DNA of 64,000 nucleotides from assembly GCA_020852705.1 (NCBI GenBank), contig JADZAP010000021.1:87121-151120 (forward strand), read 5' to 3'. A program made the position numbers and the translations under genes. Positions 27,044-36,553 of this stretch are shown one piece after another; the first letter of the stretch is position 1; the number at the start of each line of letters is the position of its first letter. The notes beneath the pieces were generated by a model. It was not told the origin of the DNA, ran no database searches, and saw only the letters and a program-made list of their open reading frames with translations. Origin of the DNA: Ignavibacteria bacterium (GTDB lineage: Bacteria; Bacteroidota; Ignavibacteria; Tepidaquicellales; OLB5).

Positions 27044-27424
27044 ATGTCTATAAGAACAGAAAAAGTTGCAGAAGAATTAAAGCATCAGTTAGCAAATATA
27101 TTAACCAGAGATCTGGCGGAACTGCATTTAGGGCTTGTAACAGTAACACGAGTGCGTATAAGCAAGGATCTTAAGAATGCTAAAATTTATTTGAGCTTTA
27201 TAGGAAATAAAGAACCCGCCGAAGTATGCATTGAAAAAGTGAATAACAGGAAAAAACAAATAAGAATGCACCTTGCTCAAAATATACATTTAAGGTTTGT
27301 ACCTGAAATTGAATTTTATTTTGATGATACAATTGAATATGCCAGCAGGATTGATGAGATAATTAAGGATATTCATAAAGATGATGAAAATACCGGTGTA
27401 CCAAATACCGAAGAATCAGAATAA
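27044..27424 (+). CDS. rbfA: 30S ribosome-binding factor RbfA
   Basis: This 126-residue KH-like protein has the expected opening IRTEKVAEELKHQLANIL, VTVTRVRISKDLKNAKIYLSFIG, and the closing RFVPEIEFYFDDTIEYASRIDEII. RbfA helps mature the 5' end of 16S rRNA and binds the 30S subunit under cold conditions. It follows infB by 34 bases, the common order. Confidence 0.96.
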   Translation: MSIRTEKVAEELKHQLANILTRDLAELHLGLVTVTRVRISKDLKNAKIYLSFIGNKEPAEVCIEKVNNRKKQIRMHLAQNIHLRFVPEIEFYFDDTIEYASRIDEIIKDIHKDDENTGVPNTEESE

Positions 27425-27440
27425 TTTTTTTCCGCCTTTT

Positions 27441-28244
27441 ATGTCAGCAGAAATTAATGATACAGATTTAAAAACTGACCAATATAATACAGGCATAAAT
27501 GAAGCGGACTTAAATGAATTTAAAATTGTCGGAAGTGATTTTTGGAAATTAAACTGGCAGGAACGAAGCGAAGCTGCAAACAAACCGGGTATAACACTGC
27601 TCTTTGATAAACCAAAGGAATACACAAGTGCAAGAGTTGTAAATATTGTAAAAAAATTTCTTGATGTAAGTAAAGCAGGACACAGCGGAACACTTGACCC
27701 TAAAGCAACTGGTTTAATGGTTATTTGCACCGGAAAAAAAACCAAACTGCTTAATAATCTGCTGAACTGCGATAAGGAATATGAAGGGATCCTTGTTCTT
27801 GGTGAACGAACCCGAAGCTATGATTCAGAAACTGAAGTGTATGAAAAAAAAGATATTTCATATATCACTAGCAAAGATATTTTAAAAGCTGTAAAAGAGC
27901 TAACAGGTCAAATTAGCCAAGTACCGCCAATGTACTCGGCAGTTAAGTATAAAGGCAAGCCTCTTTATAAACTAGCACGTAAAGGTCATACACTCGAGCG
28001 TAAACCTAAAGAAGTTCACATTAAAGAGTTTGATGTAAGTCCATTAACTAAAAATGAATTAAATTTCAGGGTTGTATGTTCAAAAGGTACATATATAAGG
28101 TCTCTTGTGAGCGACCTTGGAGATAAACTTGAAGTTGGGGCATATTTAAAAGAGCTTCGCAGAACTAAGATAGGTTCATTAGATATTATTAATGCACTAA
28201 AAACAGATGATTTTATTAATATGAATATGAACAGACAGGTATGA
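27441..28244 (+). CDS. truB: tRNA pseudouridine-55 synthase TruB
   Basis: The track begins at 27381 inside rbfA; I choose the ATG at 27441, 16 bases after the rbfA stop, giving 267 residues. The catalytic motif is HSGTLDPKATGLMVI with the nucleophilic Asp; VPPMYSAVKYKGKPLYKLARKG and KGTYIRSLVSDLG are also canonical. Even from this start there is an extra ~50-residue N-terminal segment before GITLLFDKPKEYTS. The stop codon lies inside the first copies of a 14-base tandem repeat. Confidence 0.95.
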   Translation: MSAEINDTDLKTDQYNTGINEADLNEFKIVGSDFWKLNWQERSEAANKPGITLLFDKPKEYTSARVVNIVKKFLDVSKAGHSGTLDPKATGLMVICTGKKTKLLNNLLNCDKEYEGILVLGERTRSYDSETEVYEKKDISYITSKDILKAVKELTGQISQVPPMYSAVKYKGKPLYKLARKGHTLERKPKEVHIKEFDVSPLTKNELNFRVVCSKGTYIRSLVSDLGDKLEVGAYLKELRRTKIGSLDIINALKTDDFINMNMNRQV

Positions 28245-28268
28245 ACAGACAGGTATGAACAGACAGGT
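28227..28268 (+). repeat. Tandem repeat, 3 x 14 bp, across the truB stop
   Basis: ATGAACAGACAGGT occurs three times in a row without mismatch. The first copy encodes the last residues MNRQV, and the TGA stop is formed at the junction with the second copy. Copies two and three are non-coding and each re-creates an ATG in another frame. Confidence 0.95.
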
Positions 28269-28326
28269 ATAAATAACAGAAATTTTTGGGGTAAGAGAAA
28301 ATTATAAAAGACCGCAACTATAATTA

Positions 28327-29289
28327 ATGAATATTTACAGGGATATTAAAGATGTTACAAAGGATAAAAAAACTGTTGTTACAATAGGCACTTTTGACGG
28401 GCTTCATAAAGCACATAAACAGATTATAGATAAAGTAACATCATTAGCCCGGCAAAACGAGCTGCGTTCTTTTATAGTTACGTTCGAGCCGCATCCGCAG
28501 GAAGTTTTAAAGAATAAAACTCCTGATATCAAACTGCTTACATCAATAGATGAAAAACTAAGACTGTTTGAAAAAGCAGGGATTGAAAATGTGCTGGTTT
28601 TAAAATTTACCATTGAGTTTTCAAAAACCGACGCAAATGAATTCTATGAGAGTTATGTAGCAGGTGCAATAGGTTTAAGCGATTTGGTAATTGGTTATGA
28701 CCACCTTTTTGGAAGAAACCGTGAAGGCAGCTTTGAAACATTAATGGAGCTTGGAAAAAAATACGGATTTACCGTACACAGAGTGGAAGAAATTGATATT
28801 GAAGGCAAACCGGTTAGCTCAACCCGTATTAGACTTGCCCTTGCCGAAGGTAATATAGAAGAAGCCAACAGACTGCTTGGATATGAATACGGATTTGACG
28901 GAATTGTGGTAGAAGGCGATAAAGTTGGAAGAACAATTGGTTACCCGACAGTTAACTTAAAGCCCGTTAAAGAAAACAAAGTAATGCCCCGCGAAGGTAT
29001 TTATTGTGTGAAAGTGGAATATAACGAAAATAATTATTATGGAATGATGTATCACGGTTACCGCCCAACATTAAGTGAAGGGATCCAGCGGGCACTTGAA
29101 GTTCATATTTTTGATTTTAATAAAAATGTTTACGGCGAAAAAATTACAATAGGTTTTTTAAAACGGCTGCGTGATGATATGAAATTCAGCAGCAAAGAAG
29201 AGCTTATTAAACAGATAGATAAAGATAAGAAAGATTCACTTAGTTATATAAAAGAATTTGAAAGCAGAAAGCAAATAAATCAGAATTAA
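28327..29289 (+). CDS. ribF: Bifunctional riboflavin kinase / FAD synthetase RibF
   Basis: This 320-residue enzyme has an N-terminal nucleotidyltransferase (TIGTFDGLHKAHKQII with the HxxH-type motif, SSTRIRLALAEG near 165) and a C-terminal riboflavin kinase domain (GRTIGYPTVNLKP near 200, MYHGYRPT, LEVHIFDFNKNVYG). It converts riboflavin to FMN and then to FAD. Placement between truB and rpsO is the classic bacterial order. Confidence 0.97.
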   Translation: MNIYRDIKDVTKDKKTVVTIGTFDGLHKAHKQIIDKVTSLARQNELRSFIVTFEPHPQEVLKNKTPDIKLLTSIDEKLRLFEKAGIENVLVLKFTIEFSKTDANEFYESYVAGAIGLSDLVIGYDHLFGRNREGSFETLMELGKKYGFTVHRVEEIDIEGKPVSSTRIRLALAEGNIEEANRLLGYEYGFDGIVVEGDKVGRTIGYPTVNLKPVKENKVMPREGIYCVKVEYNENNYYGMMYHGYRPTLSEGIQRALEVHIFDFNKNVYGEKITIGFLKRLRDDMKFSSKEELIKQIDKDKKDSLSYIKEFESRKQINQN

Positions 29290-29331
29290 TATAAAATATA
29301 ATTATCACTTTAAGGAGATAAAATAAAAAAG

Positions 29332-29601
29332 ATGTTAACAAAAGAAGCAAAACAGGAAATTGTATCAAAGTACGGAACGAGTACTAAGGATTCAGGTAAA
29401 GCAGAAGTGCAGATAGCAATTCTGACTGAAAGAATTAACACTCTAACTGAAAGCCATTTTAACACAAATAAAAAAGATAATCACTCCAGGCTTGGATTGT
29501 TAAAAATGGTTGGAAAAAGAAGAAGACTGCTTAAATATCTTGAAAACAAGGATATCAGCAGGTACCGCACAATAATTAAAGAGCTTAACATAAGAAAATA
29601 A
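29332..29601 (+). CDS. rpsO: 30S ribosomal protein S15
   Basis: This 89-residue protein matches S15 throughout: [22 protein letters not shown], the [21 protein letters not shown] rRNA-binding helix and the closing [13 protein letters not shown] good Shine-Dalgarno (AAGGAGAT) lies about 16 bases upstream. It precedes pnp, as in most bacteria. Confidence 0.99.
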   Translation: MLTKEAKQEIVSKYGTSTKDSGKAEVQIAILTERINTLTESHFNTNKKDNHSRLGLLKMVGKRRRLLKYLENKDISRYRTIIKELNIRK

Positions 29602-29803
29602 TTTTCAACAGGGCTGTTTTATTGAAAAGCTGTTATTCTGTTAAGTCAGGGCGACGAAAATACTTTCTCAGTTTGTATTTTAATATGATTTGAGGCAGCT
29701 TTTTCGCCATCCTGCTTACGGCATGTTGTAAATGCCATCCAACAGAGTAACTTCTTAAAATTTCAGCAGCCTTTAATTAATTTAAGGAGAAATATTAAAA
29801 AAG
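29602..29803 (+). promoter_or_regulatory. rpsO-pnp intergenic leader with possible hairpins
   Basis: These 202 bases separate rpsO and pnp. GGCAT-GTTGTAA-ATGCC (29720-29736) can form a small hairpin, and the CAGGGCTG near the start can pair with CAGCCT near the end. In other bacteria this region holds the RNase III site through which PNPase controls its own mRNA; here that is only suggested by position. AAGGAGAA provides the pnp ribosome-binding site. Confidence 0.3.
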
Positions 29804-31927
29804 ATGGTAACAGTAAAAGAGCTTTCACTAGGCGGAAGAACGCTGAGGCTTGAGGCAGGTAAACTTGCCAAACAGGCAAGCGGTGCAGTACTGGCAACAT
29901 ACGGTGATACTGTAGTGCTTTGTACAGTAGTAGGAGCAGATGAACCTAAAGAGGGCATGAATTATTTTCCGCTGCAGGTTGAGTTTCGTGAGAAAACCGC
30001 ATCAGTTGGAAAAATTCCCGGTGGTTTTTTTAAACGCGAAGCAAGACCAAGTGAAAAAGAAATTTTAACAGCAAGACTTATTGATAGACCAATTCGTCCG
30101 CTTTTTCCTGAAGAATATATGAACGAAGTGCAGGTTGTATGCACTGTGTATTCAAGCGATAGAGAAAACGATGCTGATGTTGTAGCTGCCGTTGGCGCTT
30201 CAGCAGCACTTATGATCTCTAAAATTCCCTTTGAAGGACCGGTGGGTGAGGTAAGAGTAGGAAGGATAAATGGTGAATATGTTGTTAACCCTACTCATTC
30301 ACAGCTTTTAGAAAGTGATATGGATATGGTAATAGGCGGCACAACTGATTCTATTGTGATGGTTGAAGGTGATGCAAAAGAGTTAAGCGAGGATATTGTG
30401 CTTGGAGCTATAAAGTTTGCACATGAAAATATTAAACAACTTTGTATGATGCAAACTGAATTTGCAGCTGAGCGAAATGCTGTTAAACAAAAAGTTGTAC
30501 CTGCTGAAGTAAATAAGGAACTTAAAGATGAAGTGTACGAAAAAGCTTCAAAAGTAATCAGCGAAATTCACAGAAGCGATGTTACAAAAGATGAAAGAAG
30601 CCAGAAATACAAAGAGCTATACGAATCAATTTCTGAAGCATTAAAAGATAAATATCCCGAAGAGGAAAAAGTTATTGCAAAGCATTTTGATGATATCCAG
30701 TATTATGACATGCGAGAAATGATACTTAGCGAAAACCGCAGACTTGACGGCCGTACTACAACACAAATAAGACCTATCACATGCGAAGTTGGTTACCTGC
30801 CAAGAAACCACGGCTCTGCATTATTTACACGCGGAGAAACACAGAGCTTAACCAGCATGACATTGGGTACAGCAAGCGACCAGCAGATAATAGACGGGTT
30901 AATGCCGGAGGAAAAAAAGCGTTTTATGCTTCATTATAATTTCCCTCCATTTTCAACCGGTGAAGTCGGGCGTTATGGCTCAACAGGCAGGCGTGAAATT
31001 GGTCATGGTCATTTAGCAGAAAGATCACTTAAAGGAATGCTTCCTGTGGAAGCAGATTTTCCTTACACTATCCGTTTGGTAAGTGATATACTTGAATCCA
31101 ACGGATCTTCATCAATGGCAACAGTATGTGCAGGTACGCTAGCGCTGATGGATGGCGGGGTACAGATAAAACGCCCTGTTGCAGGAATTGCAATGGGTTT
31201 AATTAAAGAAGGCGATAGAGTTGCAGTTCTAAGCGATATACTTGGTAATGAAGATTTTCTTGGGGATATGGATTTTAAGGTTTGCGGAACCTCCGAAGGT
31301 ATAACAGGGCTGCAGATGGATATTAAAATAAAAGGTGTATCATTTGAAATAATGCAAAGAGCTTTAGCGCAGGCTAAAGAGGGAAGAATGCATATACTTG
31401 GTATTATGAAGGAAACTATTGCTGAACCAAGACCTAATATTTCGCAGTTCGCTCCGCATCTATATACTATGACAGTACCTGTTGATATGATTGGTGCAGT
31501 TATTGGACCCGGAGGGAAGAACATAAGGCATATAATAGAAATGTCTGGTGCAGAAATTAATATTGATGATGATGGGACAGTTGTAATTGCTGCTGTATCT
31601 GGTGAATCAGCCAGAATAGCTCAGTCAATGATTGCAAAAATAACTGAAGTGCCTGAAAAGGGTAAGACCTATGACGGCAAGGTCGTAAAGACAACTGACT
31701 TTGGTGCATTTGTTGAGATACTCCCCGGCAAAGAGGGTTTGCTGCATATTTCACAGATAGATAAAAAACGTGTTGCAAAGGTAGAAGATGTACTTAAGCG
31801 CGGTGATAAAGTTACTGTAAAAGTGCTTGAAATTGATAAGCAGACTGGAAAGATATCGCTAAGCCATAAGGCAGTGATGGAAGACGAAGAAAAAGCTAAG
31901 AACGCACCAGACGCTGAGAATAAATAA
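29804..31927 (+). CDS. pnp: Polyribonucleotide nucleotidyltransferase (PNPase)
   Basis: This 707-residue enzyme has two RNase PH domains (first: FPLQVEFREKTASVGKIPGGFFKRE; second: RPITCEVGYLPRNHGSALFTRGETQ, then GSSSMATVCAGTLALMDGGVQIK), a KH domain (GAVIGPGGKNIRHIIEMSGAEINIDDDG near 565-595) and a C-terminal S1 domain (GKVVKTTDFGAFVEILPGKEGLLHISQI). It degrades RNA 3' to 5' with phosphate. It ends the translation/RNA-processing run and is followed by two hairpins, the second a clear terminator. Confidence 0.98.
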   Translation: MVTVKELSLGGRTLRLEAGKLAKQASGAVLATYGDTVVLCTVVGADEPKEGMNYFPLQVEFREKTASVGKIPGGFFKREARPSEKEILTARLIDRPIRPLFPEEYMNEVQVVCTVYSSDRENDADVVAAVGASAALMISKIPFEGPVGEVRVGRINGEYVVNPTHSQLLESDMDMVIGGTTDSIVMVEGDAKELSEDIVLGAIKFAHENIKQLCMMQTEFAAERNAVKQKVVPAEVNKELKDEVYEKASKVISEIHRSDVTKDERSQKYKELYESISEALKDKYPEEEKVIAKHFDDIQYYDMREMILSENRRLDGRTTTQIRPITCEVGYLPRNHGSALFTRGETQSLTSMTLGTASDQQIIDGLMPEEKKRFMLHYNFPPFSTGEVGRYGSTGRREIGHGHLAERSLKGMLPVEADFPYTIRLVSDILESNGSSSMATVCAGTLALMDGGVQIKRPVAGIAMGLIKEGDRVAVLSDILGNEDFLGDMDFKVCGTSEGITGLQMDIKIKGVSFEIMQRALAQAKEGRMHILGIMKETIAEPRPNISQFAPHLYTMTVPVDMIGAVIGPGGKNIRHIIEMSGAEINIDDDGTVVIAAVSGESARIAQSMIAKITEVPEKGKTYDGKVVKTTDFGAFVEILPGKEGLLHISQIDKKRVAKVEDVLKRGDKVTVKVLEIDKQTGKISLSHKAVMEDEEKAKNAPDAENK

Positions 31928-31933
31928 CATGTT

Positions 31934-31962
31934 CATCGGATGACTTAAGGGCTCATCCGGTG
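31934..31962 (+). other. Stem-loop between pnp and its terminator
   Basis: CATCGGATGA pairs with TCATCCGGTG (one G-U pair) around a nine-base loop, directly after the pnp stop. It has no T run, so it is more likely a 3'-end stabilising hairpin than a terminator. Confidence 0.55.
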
Positions 31963-31980
31963 AATTATAAATTAATTAGA

Positions 31981-32010
31981 GCCTGCTCAAAAATTTGAGC
32001 AGGCTTTTTT
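31981..32010 (+). terminator. Intrinsic terminator of the nusA-pnp run
   Basis: GCCTGCTCAAA pairs perfectly with TTTGAGCAGGC and is followed by six T. Confidence 0.92.
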
Positions 32011-32084
32011 ATTACCATATTAAACATTGTTTGTTTCTTTAAAATTCACTAACTTGGGTTTAACACTAATTTATCATTACTAAT

Positions 32085-32735
32085 ATGATTAAATTAATTA
32101 TACTCATTTCTGCCTTTATCTTTTCACTGCCAAATTACGGACAAATTATTGTAAGCGTTGGATTAAAAGGAGGTATCACAATTACGGATTATACTCAATG
32201 GAATTCTTCAGATACCATAATAAATAAATTATATGTCAACCGGCCTGAAAGCAGGATACTGGTAAATATTGCATTGTATGCTGAAGGATTAAGCACAAAA
32301 TATTTCAGCACTGTAGGCGAAATTGCCTATAATCCAAAGGGTGTTTCATTCACTTATAATGCGCTTAATGGTAATGGCAATATTATCGGAACGGAATCTG
32401 TTGATAACCGGACCGGATACCTTTCAGTATCCCTATGTGAAAAGGCAAGGGTAAACTGGAAGAAAATGAACCTATTTATCTATGCCGGACCAAGGCTGGA
32501 TATGCAGATAAATGAAAACAGGGGTTTGGATTTTTACGAAACTTATAAAAAATTTGAAACAATGATATTCGGTTTATCTGCTGGTTTTGGAATAGAGTTT
32601 GTTGACAGGAAATACCGTTTTATAACTGAGGTACAGTTTGAGCCTGACCTGACATTTACTTTGAATAACACAATTGGAAAAGTAAAAAAAAATACATGGT
32701 TGGTAAGGATAGGAGTAGCCTTAAATGAAAAGTAA
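32085..32735 (+). CDS. Predicted outer-membrane beta-barrel protein (porin-family-like)
   Basis: This 216-residue protein has a signal peptide (MIKLIILISAFIFSLPNYGQ) and alternating strands typical of small Bacteroidetes barrels (VSVGLKGGITITDYTQW, VNIALYAEGL, KYFSTVGEIAYNPKGV, LFIYAGPRLDMQI, FGLSAGFGIEFV, TWLVRIGVALNEK). The residue before the terminal Asn-Glu-Lys is not an aromatic, so barrel insertion signals are atypical. It overlaps the next lipoprotein gene by 11 bases, so the two probably work together. Confidence 0.7.
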   Translation: MIKLIILISAFIFSLPNYGQIIVSVGLKGGITITDYTQWNSSDTIINKLYVNRPESRILVNIALYAEGLSTKYFSTVGEIAYNPKGVSFTYNALNGNGNIIGTESVDNRTGYLSVSLCEKARVNWKKMNLFIYAGPRLDMQINENRGLDFYETYKKFETMIFGLSAGFGIEFVDRKYRFITEVQFEPDLTFTLNNTIGKVKKNTWLVRIGVALNEK

Positions 32736-33147
32736 AAAATTAATTTACAGGTTATTTCCATTAATTGCACTTACAGCACTATATTATTTTTCGTCATGCT
32801 GGTACCTGGATTCAACTGATACTCTTTTCAGGATCCAGGTGGACAGTATTTCAGTACCTGCTTATATAAATAATAACAGTGATTCTCTTCCGGTAAAATT
32901 TTGGGGCAAAATTGGAGAGGATTCATGCTATTCGTTCTCGCATTATCAGGCTTCACAAGATTCTGCCGGATTAATAATTGCTGCGTGGGGACTTATACAT
33001 ACTGTTTACCGGCAGATATGTGCGGATGGAGATATTCAGCTAAACGGCAGGGAGTATAAAATTTGGCCGCTAAGGAATGGTGTTTATACCGTTTCTGTTC
33101 TTCAGCCCGATGGAACTATTTTAAGAAAATATATTCAGGTTAACTAA
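32725..33147 (+). CDS. Small hypothetical lipoprotein
   Basis: This 140-residue protein has a signal peptide with lipobox YFSSC near residue 25 and a small beta-rich domain (FRIQVDSISVPAYINNNSDSLPVKFWGKIGEDSCYSFSHYQ...). It ends VYTVSVLQPDGTILRKYIQVN. The start lies inside the end of the preceding barrel gene, a sign of coupled expression. Two further cysteines (DSCYS, QICAD) may form a disulfide. Function unknown. Confidence 0.7.
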   Translation: MKSKKLIYRLFPLIALTALYYFSSCWYLDSTDTLFRIQVDSISVPAYINNNSDSLPVKFWGKIGEDSCYSFSHYQASQDSAGLIIAAWGLIHTVYRQICADGDIQLNGREYKIWPLRNGVYTVSVLQPDGTILRKYIQVN

Positions 33148-33153
33148 TTAATT

Positions 33154-34629
33154 TTAATACTTCACTACTTTTTCACCTTCATACTTCAGAATTAAAACAC
33201 CCGGTTTGATAAATTTCTGAATTTCATTTTCTTCAATAACCTGCAGCTTAAAATCATTCCTTTCTGCTAAATGATACAGCATAAATTCAGTATAACGCAT
33301 TGGCTCAAATCCCGGCTGCTTAAATGCGGAATATCGCAGCTCATCCGTTTTGGGGTTCACAAGCACCAGCGACCCGTTATGGCTAACTTGCGGCAGAAAT
33401 TTTTCTATCTGATCTGTCATACCCTTTGCCCGCCAGCCAAGCTCGCCGATCATACGCGTCTTATCCATCACAGAAAAAGCATTCATAACGAGCAGGATTG
33501 CAGCAAATACAAAAAATACGGTTTTAATTGATCTCCGGTTGTTATTAATATAGTATTCAGAAGCCAAAGCTATTATCAGGATAAAAAACGGCAGGGAGTA
33601 ATAAGTATATTGCTCGTTCACGTGATTGAGTATTGCCGGCGGAAAAAATCCGGCTATCATAAAACATCCAAGCACTAAAACTTCTTTTATCTTTCTGCCC
33701 CTCCAAATCCCCCATAACAATACTAATGCAAATACTGCCGTAACTGCAAGCACAGGCAGTAGTATTTTCAGATCCCTGAAGTGCACTGCTTCAAACACAC
33801 GTACACTTGAAAATGGCAGCAATAATGAGAATATCAGCATGCCGATATTTTTAGGAATGTTAATACCGATGTTAAAGTCATAAACTCCTGTACCAATGCC
33901 GGGCTTATATGTTACAATCTTAGAGCGTATTAGGAAGAATATTGCAAAAATTATTAAATATGGAATTAACATAAGAATGATCTTTTTTACATCATTAAAT
34001 GTACGGTTTTTGAAAATAGGAATTTTAACAAGCAGCAGCATAAATAATAGAGGGATAAATGTTGCGCTGGTTTCTTTTGTAAGCAAACATACTGCAAAAA
34101 TAAAAACACTAAATGCATAATATTTGTAATTAATAAATTTTGCATCACCTGCAGTTTCAATCGAGCGGTAAATTATCCATAAATTCAGAAATGTTAAAAA
34201 GGATGTGATTAACTGTCCCAGCGTATCATTTCCACCTACCGCAGTTACGCTTACTTGAGAAAGGAGCATGTATAAAGCTGCAATAAGTGCTGATAACTTA
34301 GAAAATTTAAGTTTCAGCATTACATAAAATAAAAATACAGAAAATGATGAATGAAGCAGAATAAATAATATGTGTGTCGGCAGAGTATTCCACCCGAAAT
34401 TAAAGATAAAGAGAGTTGTTATTGTATCTTCTATTGGCCTGTAGAACATCAGCCTTTGGTAAGTGCTTGTCCAAATCTTTTCAAATACAGCATTGCTGTT
34501 TTCGGGTACAATTGTATAATCATCACCGTAACGCGGGGCATCAATGCCAGGCGAATAAATGATAAAACCAATTATTATAAAGCAAAACGCAGTTATCCAA
34601 AAGTTCTTATTAATGCTATATGTATTCAT
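33154..34629 (-). CDS. GT39-like / tetratricopeptide-free membrane glycosyltransferase
   Basis: This 491-residue protein has about 11 membrane segments. After the first one comes a YGDDYTIVPEN loop, matching the paired acidic residues of GT-C enzymes that use polyprenyl-phosphate sugars; RYGDDY also resembles the loop of O-mannosyltransferase-like proteins (TMTC/PMT type). A short soluble tail of ~85 residues follows. It is convergent with the lipoprotein gene and stands alone, so no pathway can be assigned. Confidence 0.6.
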   Translation of the reverse strand: MNTYSINKNFWITAFCFIIIGFIIYSPGIDAPRYGDDYTIVPENSNAVFEKIWTSTYQRLMFYRPIEDTITTLFIFNFGWNTLPTHILFILLHSSFSVFLFYVMLKLKFSKLSALIAALYMLLSQVSVTAVGGNDTLGQLITSFLTFLNLWIIYRSIETAGDAKFINYKYYAFSVFIFAVCLLTKETSATFIPLLFMLLLVKIPIFKNRTFNDVKKIILMLIPYLIIFAIFFLIRSKIVTYKPGIGTGVYDFNIGINIPKNIGMLIFSLLLPFSSVRVFEAVHFRDLKILLPVLAVTAVFALVLLWGIWRGRKIKEVLVLGCFMIAGFFPPAILNHVNEQYTYYSLPFFILIIALASEYYINNNRRSIKTVFFVFAAILLVMNAFSVMDKTRMIGELGWRAKGMTDQIEKFLPQVSHNGSLVLVNPKTDELRYSAFKQPGFEPMRYTEFMLYHLAERNDFKLQVIEENEIQKFIKPGVLILKYEGEKVVKY

Positions 34630-34738
34630 TTTTTAAATAGAATAATCAAAAATATATCAATTAACCAATAGGAACTATATAAAAATATATATACGAAATA
34701 TGGTTTCATTTAGCAGGTTTATTTAAGCAATTAAATTA

Positions 34739-34746
34739 TATATTTG
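34739..34746 (+). promoter_or_regulatory. Possible -7 element (TATATTTG) of the symporter gene
   Basis: TATATTTG matches TAnnTTTG exactly and lies 20 bases before the ATG. No TTG is found at the -33 position, so this is weak. Confidence 0.3.
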
Positions 34747-34766
34747 CAGATAAATTTATATTAGTA

Positions 34767-36251
34767 ATGAATTTTTCTTATCTGGATATAGCTATAGTTA
34801 TTATTTACCTTGCGGGAGTAACTGCATACGGTATAATAAAAGGAGGCAGGCAAAGCTCTGCACGTGATTATTTTATCAGCGATAAAGCTATTCCGTGGTG
34901 GGCAGTATGTTTTGCAATTGTTGCCACTGAAACCAGTGCTCTTACATTCATAAGCGTTCCCGGTGTAGCTTATGCCGGTAATCTAAATTTTCTGCAAATA
35001 GCAATTGGGTATATATTAGGCAGAATAGCCGTTAGTTATCTTCTGCTTCCAAAATATCATGAAGGTGAGCTTCTTACAGCTTATGCATATCTTGGGAAAA
35101 GATTTGGAGCAACGACCAAAAATTTTGCATCTGCCGTATTTATGATAACAAGAGTATTTGCAGATGGAGTACGATTGTATGCTACGGCAATTCCTTTAGC
35201 ACTGCTGTTAAAAGGATGGGATCTGTTTCCAAATGCTGCAGATTGGAAGATATATTCATATTCAATAATTATTATAGCAGTAATAACACTTGCATATACA
35301 TATCTTGGCGGAGTGCGTGCAGTAATATGGACAGATGTAATTCAGATGTTCATTTATATTGGCGGAGGGATTTTAGCAGTATATATACTAAGCAGTAATT
35401 TAACAGTTCCTTTAAGTGAAACAATTTCACAGCTTTCAGCTAAGGGTAAGCTTAATTTTTTTGATTTCTCAATTGATTTTACTAAACCATATACTCTTTT
35501 GGCAAGTGTTATTGGCGGGGGATTTTTAAGTATGGCGTCACATGGTACCGATCAGCTTATTGTTCAGAGACTATTAACAACCGGTTCATTGAAATCATCA
35601 AAAAAAGCATTAATTACCAGTGGTGTAATAGTATTTTTTCAATTTGCATTATTCCTTTTTATCGGATCATTACTTTACATTTTCTTTAATGCTCAAACCA
35701 TGAAAGCTGATGAAGTTTTCCCTACGTTCATTATAAAGTATATGCCAACAGGGGTATCGGGATTCATAATTGCGGGGCTGCTTGCCGCGGCAATGTCAAC
35801 ATTATCAGGTTCAATATCGGCACTATCCTCCACACTTGTTGAAGATATTTACAAACCGTATTTTGGGAAAGAAAAAACTCCGCAGCAGCTTCTGAAAGTA
35901 TCAAAACTTATAGCTTTAATATGGTGCGGAATACTTATATTATCTGCATTTTTATTTATGAATTCATCGCAATCAGTTGTTGTGCTTGGTCTTTCTATTG
36001 CTTCGTTTACTTATGGCGGGCTGCTTGGTACATTTTTACTGGGTATTTTATTCAGAAATATAAAACAGGTATCTGCAATTATTGGTTTTGCATTTGGAAT
36101 ATTGGGGATGATATTAATTATTTATTATACAAAGATTGCATGGACATGGTACACTATTATTGGGGTTATAATTTCAATTGTGACTGCTAATGTTATTAAT
36201 TTATTTGTTCCTTCCCCAAAACCCGGAATTTCAGAAAAACATTCAGATTAA
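34767..36251 (+). CDS. Sodium:solute symporter (SSS family)
   Basis: This 494-residue protein has about 13 membrane segments and SSS-family features: YGIIKGGRQSSARDYFISDKAIPWWAVCFAIVATETSALTFISVPG with the Na+-site Ser/Thr region, TYLGGVRAVIWTDVIQMFIYIGGG, and GFIIAGLLAAAMSTLSGSISALSSTLVEDIY containing the second sodium-binding segment. It would import a solute with Na+. SSS substrates (sugars, amino acids, acids) cannot be told by eye. It is followed by a strong terminator. Confidence 0.93.
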   Translation: MNFSYLDIAIVIIYLAGVTAYGIIKGGRQSSARDYFISDKAIPWWAVCFAIVATETSALTFISVPGVAYAGNLNFLQIAIGYILGRIAVSYLLLPKYHEGELLTAYAYLGKRFGATTKNFASAVFMITRVFADGVRLYATAIPLALLLKGWDLFPNAADWKIYSYSIIIIAVITLAYTYLGGVRAVIWTDVIQMFIYIGGGILAVYILSSNLTVPLSETISQLSAKGKLNFFDFSIDFTKPYTLLASVIGGGFLSMASHGTDQLIVQRLLTTGSLKSSKKALITSGVIVFFQFALFLFIGSLLYIFFNAQTMKADEVFPTFIIKYMPTGVSGFIIAGLLAAAMSTLSGSISALSSTLVEDIYKPYFGKEKTPQQLLKVSKLIALIWCGILILSAFLFMNSSQSVVVLGLSIASFTYGGLLGTFLLGILFRNIKQVSAIIGFAFGILGMILIIYYTKIAWTWYTIIGVIISIVTANVINLFVPSPKPGISEKHSD

Positions 36252-36290
36252 TTGATCATTATTTAATCTACAAATTCAAATTATTTTCAG

Positions 36291-36319
36291 GGCAGGAAGT
36301 AATATATCCTGCCTTTTTT
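36291..36319 (+). terminator. Intrinsic terminator after the symporter gene
   Basis: GGCAGGA-AGTAATATA-TCCTGCC is followed by six T. Confidence 0.9.
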
Positions 36320-36553
36320 ATTTATTTCATTAAGCTTTTAATATTCTATAATTTAAAAATATCTAAAATCCAAATTATTAAAAAAATCTCTAAATATCTG
36401 TAATTATAAGATTTTATATAGGTATTGTTTGTAAATTTTCGTAAAATCTCATTAAACTTTTTTACCGCAGTGTTGTCTTATTAACACTGAAGGTTATAAC
36501 CACCTGAAAACTAAATAAAAATTTTAACAAATAATAATTAAAAGGAGAAAATA
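36320..36553 (+). promoter_or_regulatory. Leader/promoter region of the lipoprotein gene at 36554
   Basis: These AT-rich bases hold a hairpin CAGTGTT-GTCTTATT-AACACTG (36468-36489) and, right after it, the palindrome GGTTATAACC (36492-36501). Both lie about 50-85 bases before the start codon and could be an operator or leader structure. AAAGGAGAAAATA gives a strong ribosome-binding site. I cannot place a convincing -10. Confidence 0.35.

Noticed and set aside
27381-27440. Upstream ATG of truB inside rbfA
   Set aside because: The added residues (MMKIPVYQIP...) have no similarity to the family, and an ATG directly after the rbfA stop is available.
36468-36501. Riboswitch before the lipoprotein gene
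   Set aside because: One hairpin and one short palindrome do not make up any known riboswitch pattern I can recognise; recorded only as possible operator.
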